Part shown: one piece after another, positions 60,601 to 64,000 of the stretch | Layout: the number at the start of each line of letters is the position of its first letter | Numbering within the stretch: position 1 is the first letter of the stretch | Source: Steinernema hermaphroditum | Taxonomy: Eukaryota > Nematoda > Chromadorea > Rhabditida > Steinernematidae | Reading direction: 5' to 3' | Length of the DNA: 64,000 bases | Assembly (NCBI GenBank): GCA_030435675.1 | Contig: CM059624.1 | Span: 11,184,769 to 11,248,768 of the forward strand | Program-made: the position numbers and the translations under genes | The notes under the pieces: model-generated | What the model was told of the DNA's origin: nothing | Database searches by the model: none | What the model saw: only the letters and a program-made list of their open reading frames with translations

Positions 60601-61900
60601 GCAAGGCCCTGCTGTCCTGAATTGAAAGTTTTGCAGGAAACCTAAGATAGTCCACAGTAAATCCTAACGGGAATAGGCGGTTTCTGATCAGGCTCGTGCA
60701 GTTCTACAAGATGGAATCATAAAAATGATATGGTACTTTGGAGCAGGAGGGTCAGATGCAGAGCTCTTGGTGTGAGCAAGGGCCCTGCTGTCTCGAATTG
60801 AAAGTTTTGCAGGAAACTAAGATAGTCCACAGGAAATCCAACGAGAGTAGGCGTGTTCGATCAGGCTCGTGCAGTTCTACAAGATCCAATCATAAAAAAT
60901 GCTATGGTACTTTGGAGCAGGAGGGTCAGATGCAGAGCTCTTTGAGAGAAGAGGGCCCTGCTGTCTCGAATTGAAAGTTTTGCAGGAAACTAAGATAGTC
61001 CACAGTAATCCCAACGGGAATAGGCGCGTTCGATCAGGCTCGTGCAGTTCTACAAGATCCAATCATAAAAATGCTATGGTACTTTGGAGCAGGAGGGTCA
61101 GATGCAGAACCCTTTGTATGAACAAGGCCCTATCTGTCTCGAATTGAAAGTTTTGCAGGAAACTAAGATAGTCCGCAGGAAATCCAACGAGAGTAGGCGT
61201 TTTCGATCAGGCTCGTGCAGTTCTATAAGATCCAATCATAAAAAAAAAAAAAAAAATTGGAGCGGAGGGCAGATGCATAACTCTTTGTATGAACAAGGCC
61301 CTAACTGTCTCGAATTGAAAGTTTTGCAGGAAACTAAGATAGTCCACAGTAATCCCAACGGGAATAGGCGCGTTCGATCAGGCTCGTGCTGTTCTACAAG
61401 ATCCGATCATAAAAATGCTATCTTACTTTGGAGCAGGAGGGTCAGATGCAGAGCTCTTGGTGGAGCAAGGGCCCTGCTGTCTCGACCTTTAAGTTTTGCA
61501 GGAAACTAAGATAGTCCACAGGAAATCCAACGAGAGTAGGCGCGTTCGATCAGGCTCGTGCAGTTCTACAAGATCCAATCATAAAAAATGCTATGGTACT
61601 TTGGAGCAGGAGGGTCAGATGCAGAGCTCTTGGTGTGAGCAAGGCCCTGCTGTCTCGAATTGAAAGTTTTGCAGGAAACTAAGATAGTCCACAGTAATCC
61701 CAACGGGAATAGGCGCGTTCGATCAGGCTCGTGCAGTTCTACAAGATCCAATCATAAAAAATGCTATGGTACTTTGGAGCAGGAGGGTCAGATGCAGAGC
61801 TCTTGCGTGAGCAAGGGCCCCGTTGTCTCGAATTGAAAGTTTTGCAGGAAACTAAGATAGTCCACAGGAAATCCAACGAGAGTAGGCGCGTCCGATCAGG
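60600..61900 (+). repeat. semi-degenerate satellite segment
   Basis: Seven or so monomers with small indels (extra A in ATAAAAAATG, missing bases at the GCGTGAGCAAGG region) and a 17-nt A-run at 61240-61256. Confidence 0.85.
61240..61256. repeat. 17-nt A-run substituting monomer sequence
   Basis: Between ATCAT and TTGG the normal monomer has 17 bases (AAAAATGCTATGGTACT). Here the same 17 positions are all A, so length is kept while 12 bases differ or appear overwritten. Confidence 0.85.
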
Positions 61901-64000
61901 CTCGTGCAGTTCTACAAGATGGAATCATAAAAATGCTATGGTACTTTGGAGCAGGAGGGTCAGATGCAGAGCTCTTGGTGTGAGCAAGGGCCCTGCTGTC
62001 TCAAATTGAAAGTTTTGCAGGAAACTAAGATAGTCCACAGGAAATCCAACGAGAGTAGGCGCGTTCGATCAGGCTCGTGCAGTTCTACAAGATCCAATCA
62101 TAAAAATGCTATGGTACTTTGGAGCAGGAGGGTCAGATGCAGAGCTCTTGGTGTGAGCAAGGCCCTATCTGTCTCGAATTGAAAGTTTTGCAGGAAACTA
62201 AGATAGTCCACAGTAAATCCAACGAGAGTAGGCGCGTTCGATCAGGCTCGTGCAGTTCTACAAGATCCAATCATAAAAATGCTATGGCACTTTGGAGCAG
62301 GAGGGTCAGATGCAGAGCTCTTGGTGTGAGCAAGGGCCCTGCTGTCTCAAATTGAAAGTTTTGCAGGAAACTAAGATAGTCCACAGGAAATCCAACGAGA
62401 GTAGGCGCGTCCGATCAGGCTCGTGCAGTTCTACAAGATCCAATCATAAAAATGCTATGGTACTTTGGAGCAGGAGGGTCAGATGCAGAGCTCTTGGTAT
62501 GAGCAAGGCCCTATCTGTCTCGAATTGAAAGTTTTGCAGGAAACTAAGATAGTCCACAGTAAAACCAACGAGAATAGACGTGTCCGATCAGGGCTGTGCA
62601 GTTCTACAAGATGCAATCATAAAAATGCTATGGTACTTTGGAGCAGGAGGGTCAGATGCAGAACTCTTGGCATGAGCAAGGCCCTATCTGTCTCAAATTG
62701 AAAGTTTTGCAGGAAACTAAGATAGTCCACAGGAAATCCAACGAGAGTAGGCGCGTTCGATCAGGCTCGTGCAGTTCTACAAGATCCAATCATAAAAATG
62801 CTATGGTACTTTGGAGCAGGAGGGTCAGATGCAGAGCTCTTGGTGTGAGCAAGGCCCTGTCTGTCTCGAATTGAAAGTTTTGTAGGAAACTAAGATAGTC
62901 CACAGTAAATCCAACGAGAGTAGGCGCGTTCGATCAGGCTCGTGCAGTTCTACAAGATCCAATCATAAAAATGCTATGGTACTTTGGAGCAGGAGGGTCA
63001 GATGCAGAGCTCTTGGTATGAACAAGGCCCTATCTGTCTCGAATTGAAAGTTTTGCAGGAAACTAAGATAGTCCACAGTAAACCCACCGAGAGTAGGCGC
63101 GTTCGATCAGGCTCGTGCAGTTCTACAAGATCCAATCATAAAAATGCTATGGTACTTTGGAGCAGGAGGGTCAGATGCAGAGCTCTTTGATTGAGCAAGG
63201 CCCTATCTGTCTCGAATTGAAAGTTTTGCAGGAAACTAAGATAGTCCACAGAAAACCAACGAGAGTAGGCGCGTTCAATCAGGCTCGTGCAGTTCTACAA
63301 GATCCAATCATAAAAATGCTATGGTACTTTGGAGCAGGAGGGTCAGATGCAGAGCTCTTTGCATGAACAAGGCCCTATCTGTCTCGAATTGAAAGTTTTG
63401 CAGGAAACTAAGATAGTCCACAGGAAATCCAACGAGAGTAGGCGCGTTCGATCAGGCTCGTGCAGTTCTACAAGATCCAATCATAAAAATGCTATGGTAC
63501 TTTGGAGCAGGAGGGTCAGATGCAGAACTCTTGGTATGAGCAAGGCCCTATCTGTCTCGAATTGAAAGTTTTGTAGGAAACTAAGATAGTCCACAGGAAA
63601 TCCAACGAGAGTAGGCGCGTTCGATCAGGCTCGTGCAGTTCTACAAGATCCAATCATAAAAATGCTATGGTACTTTGGAGCAGGAGGGTCAGATGCAGAA
63701 CTCTTGGTATGAGCAAGGCCCTATCTGTCTCGAATTGAAAGTTTTGCAGGAAACTAAGATAGTCCACAGTAAACCCAACGAGAGTAGGCGCGTTCGATCA
63801 GGCTCGTGCAGTTCTACAAGATGCAATCATAAAAATGCTATGGTACTTTGGAGCAGGAGGGTCAGATGCAGAGCTCTTGGTGTGAGCAAGGGCCCTGTCT
63901 GTCTCGAATTGAAAGTTTTGCAGGAAACTAAGATAGTCCACAGTAAACCCAACGAGAGTAGGCGCGTTCGATCAGGCTCGTGCAGTTCTACAAGATCCAA
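61900..64000 (+). repeat. 173-bp satellite, homogeneous block 3, open at the right edge
   Basis: About 12 monomers rich in the TTGGTGTGAGC/TTGGTATGAGC and AGTAAACCCAACGAG variants. The array continues beyond the window, so its full length is unknown. Confidence 0.95.

Noticed and set aside
29791..63565. About 190 overlapping open frames of 78 residues (some 136-194) across the satellite
   Set aside because: They arise because the monomer lacks stops in one frame and 173 is not 3n; most begin at TTG, overlap the next copy and show no coding-type constraint.
29555..64000. CRISPR-like or RNA-gene tandem array
   Set aside because: Monomers are repeated over their full length with no unique spacers and no similarity to 5S, SL or U-snRNA sequences.

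Overview
The window looks like nuclear DNA of a free-living rhabditid-type nematode. The evidence is tiny spliceosomal introns (mostly 38-48 bp) with TTTCAG-like acceptors, candidate trans-splice acceptors just before start codons, nematode-style divergent nuclear hormone receptors, serpentine chemoreceptors with lineage-style tandem duplication, and nematode versions of peroxiredoxin and enolase. The species cannot be named from the sequence. All gene models below were assembled by hand from reading frames and splice signals; every multi-exon model quoted closes in frame.

Layout. 0.7-1.8 kb (-): an intact five-exon 7TM chemoreceptor. 3.1 kb: a small TIR element. 3.8-4.5 kb (+): a typical 2-Cys peroxiredoxin, convergent with enolase at 5.3-6.7 kb (-). 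8.3-9.3 kb (-): a second 7TM receptor. 10.0-11.6 kb (-): two paralogous secreted six-cysteine peptides sharing TATA boxes and forkhead-type sites. 12.0-13.3 kb (-): a two-PDZ protein followed by a small unrecognised gene, possibly an operon. 13.7-14.4 kb (+): a broken ribosomal P0 copy. 14.56-15.63 kb: a foldback hAT-like element with a perfect 8-bp target duplication. 16.3-29.0 kb (+): a sensory/regulatory cluster in which a nuclear receptor plus srx-like GPCR pair has been duplicated (NHR-1/srx-A, NHR-2/srx-B) and srx-C added. A third secreted cysteine-rich peptide is encoded on the - strand between them, and a row of splice-compatible first exons lies before srx-B.

From 29.55 kb to the end (about 34.4 kb, over half the window) is a single head-to-tail satellite with a 173-bp monomer, roughly 199 copies by span. 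It begins inside a SKP1-like gene, removing its C-terminus and creating a chimeric frame. The array has variant blocks, 174-bp recombinant-looking monomers, local multi-monomer duplications, a strongly degenerate internal block (53.8-57.9 kb) and unusual poly-A runs. It runs off the right edge.

Most notable: the first-exon array of srx-B, recurrent GC-AG introns, stop-free 3n introns, the forkhead-associated peptide pair, the hAT foldback element with intact target duplication, and the satellite that truncates a SKP1 gene.
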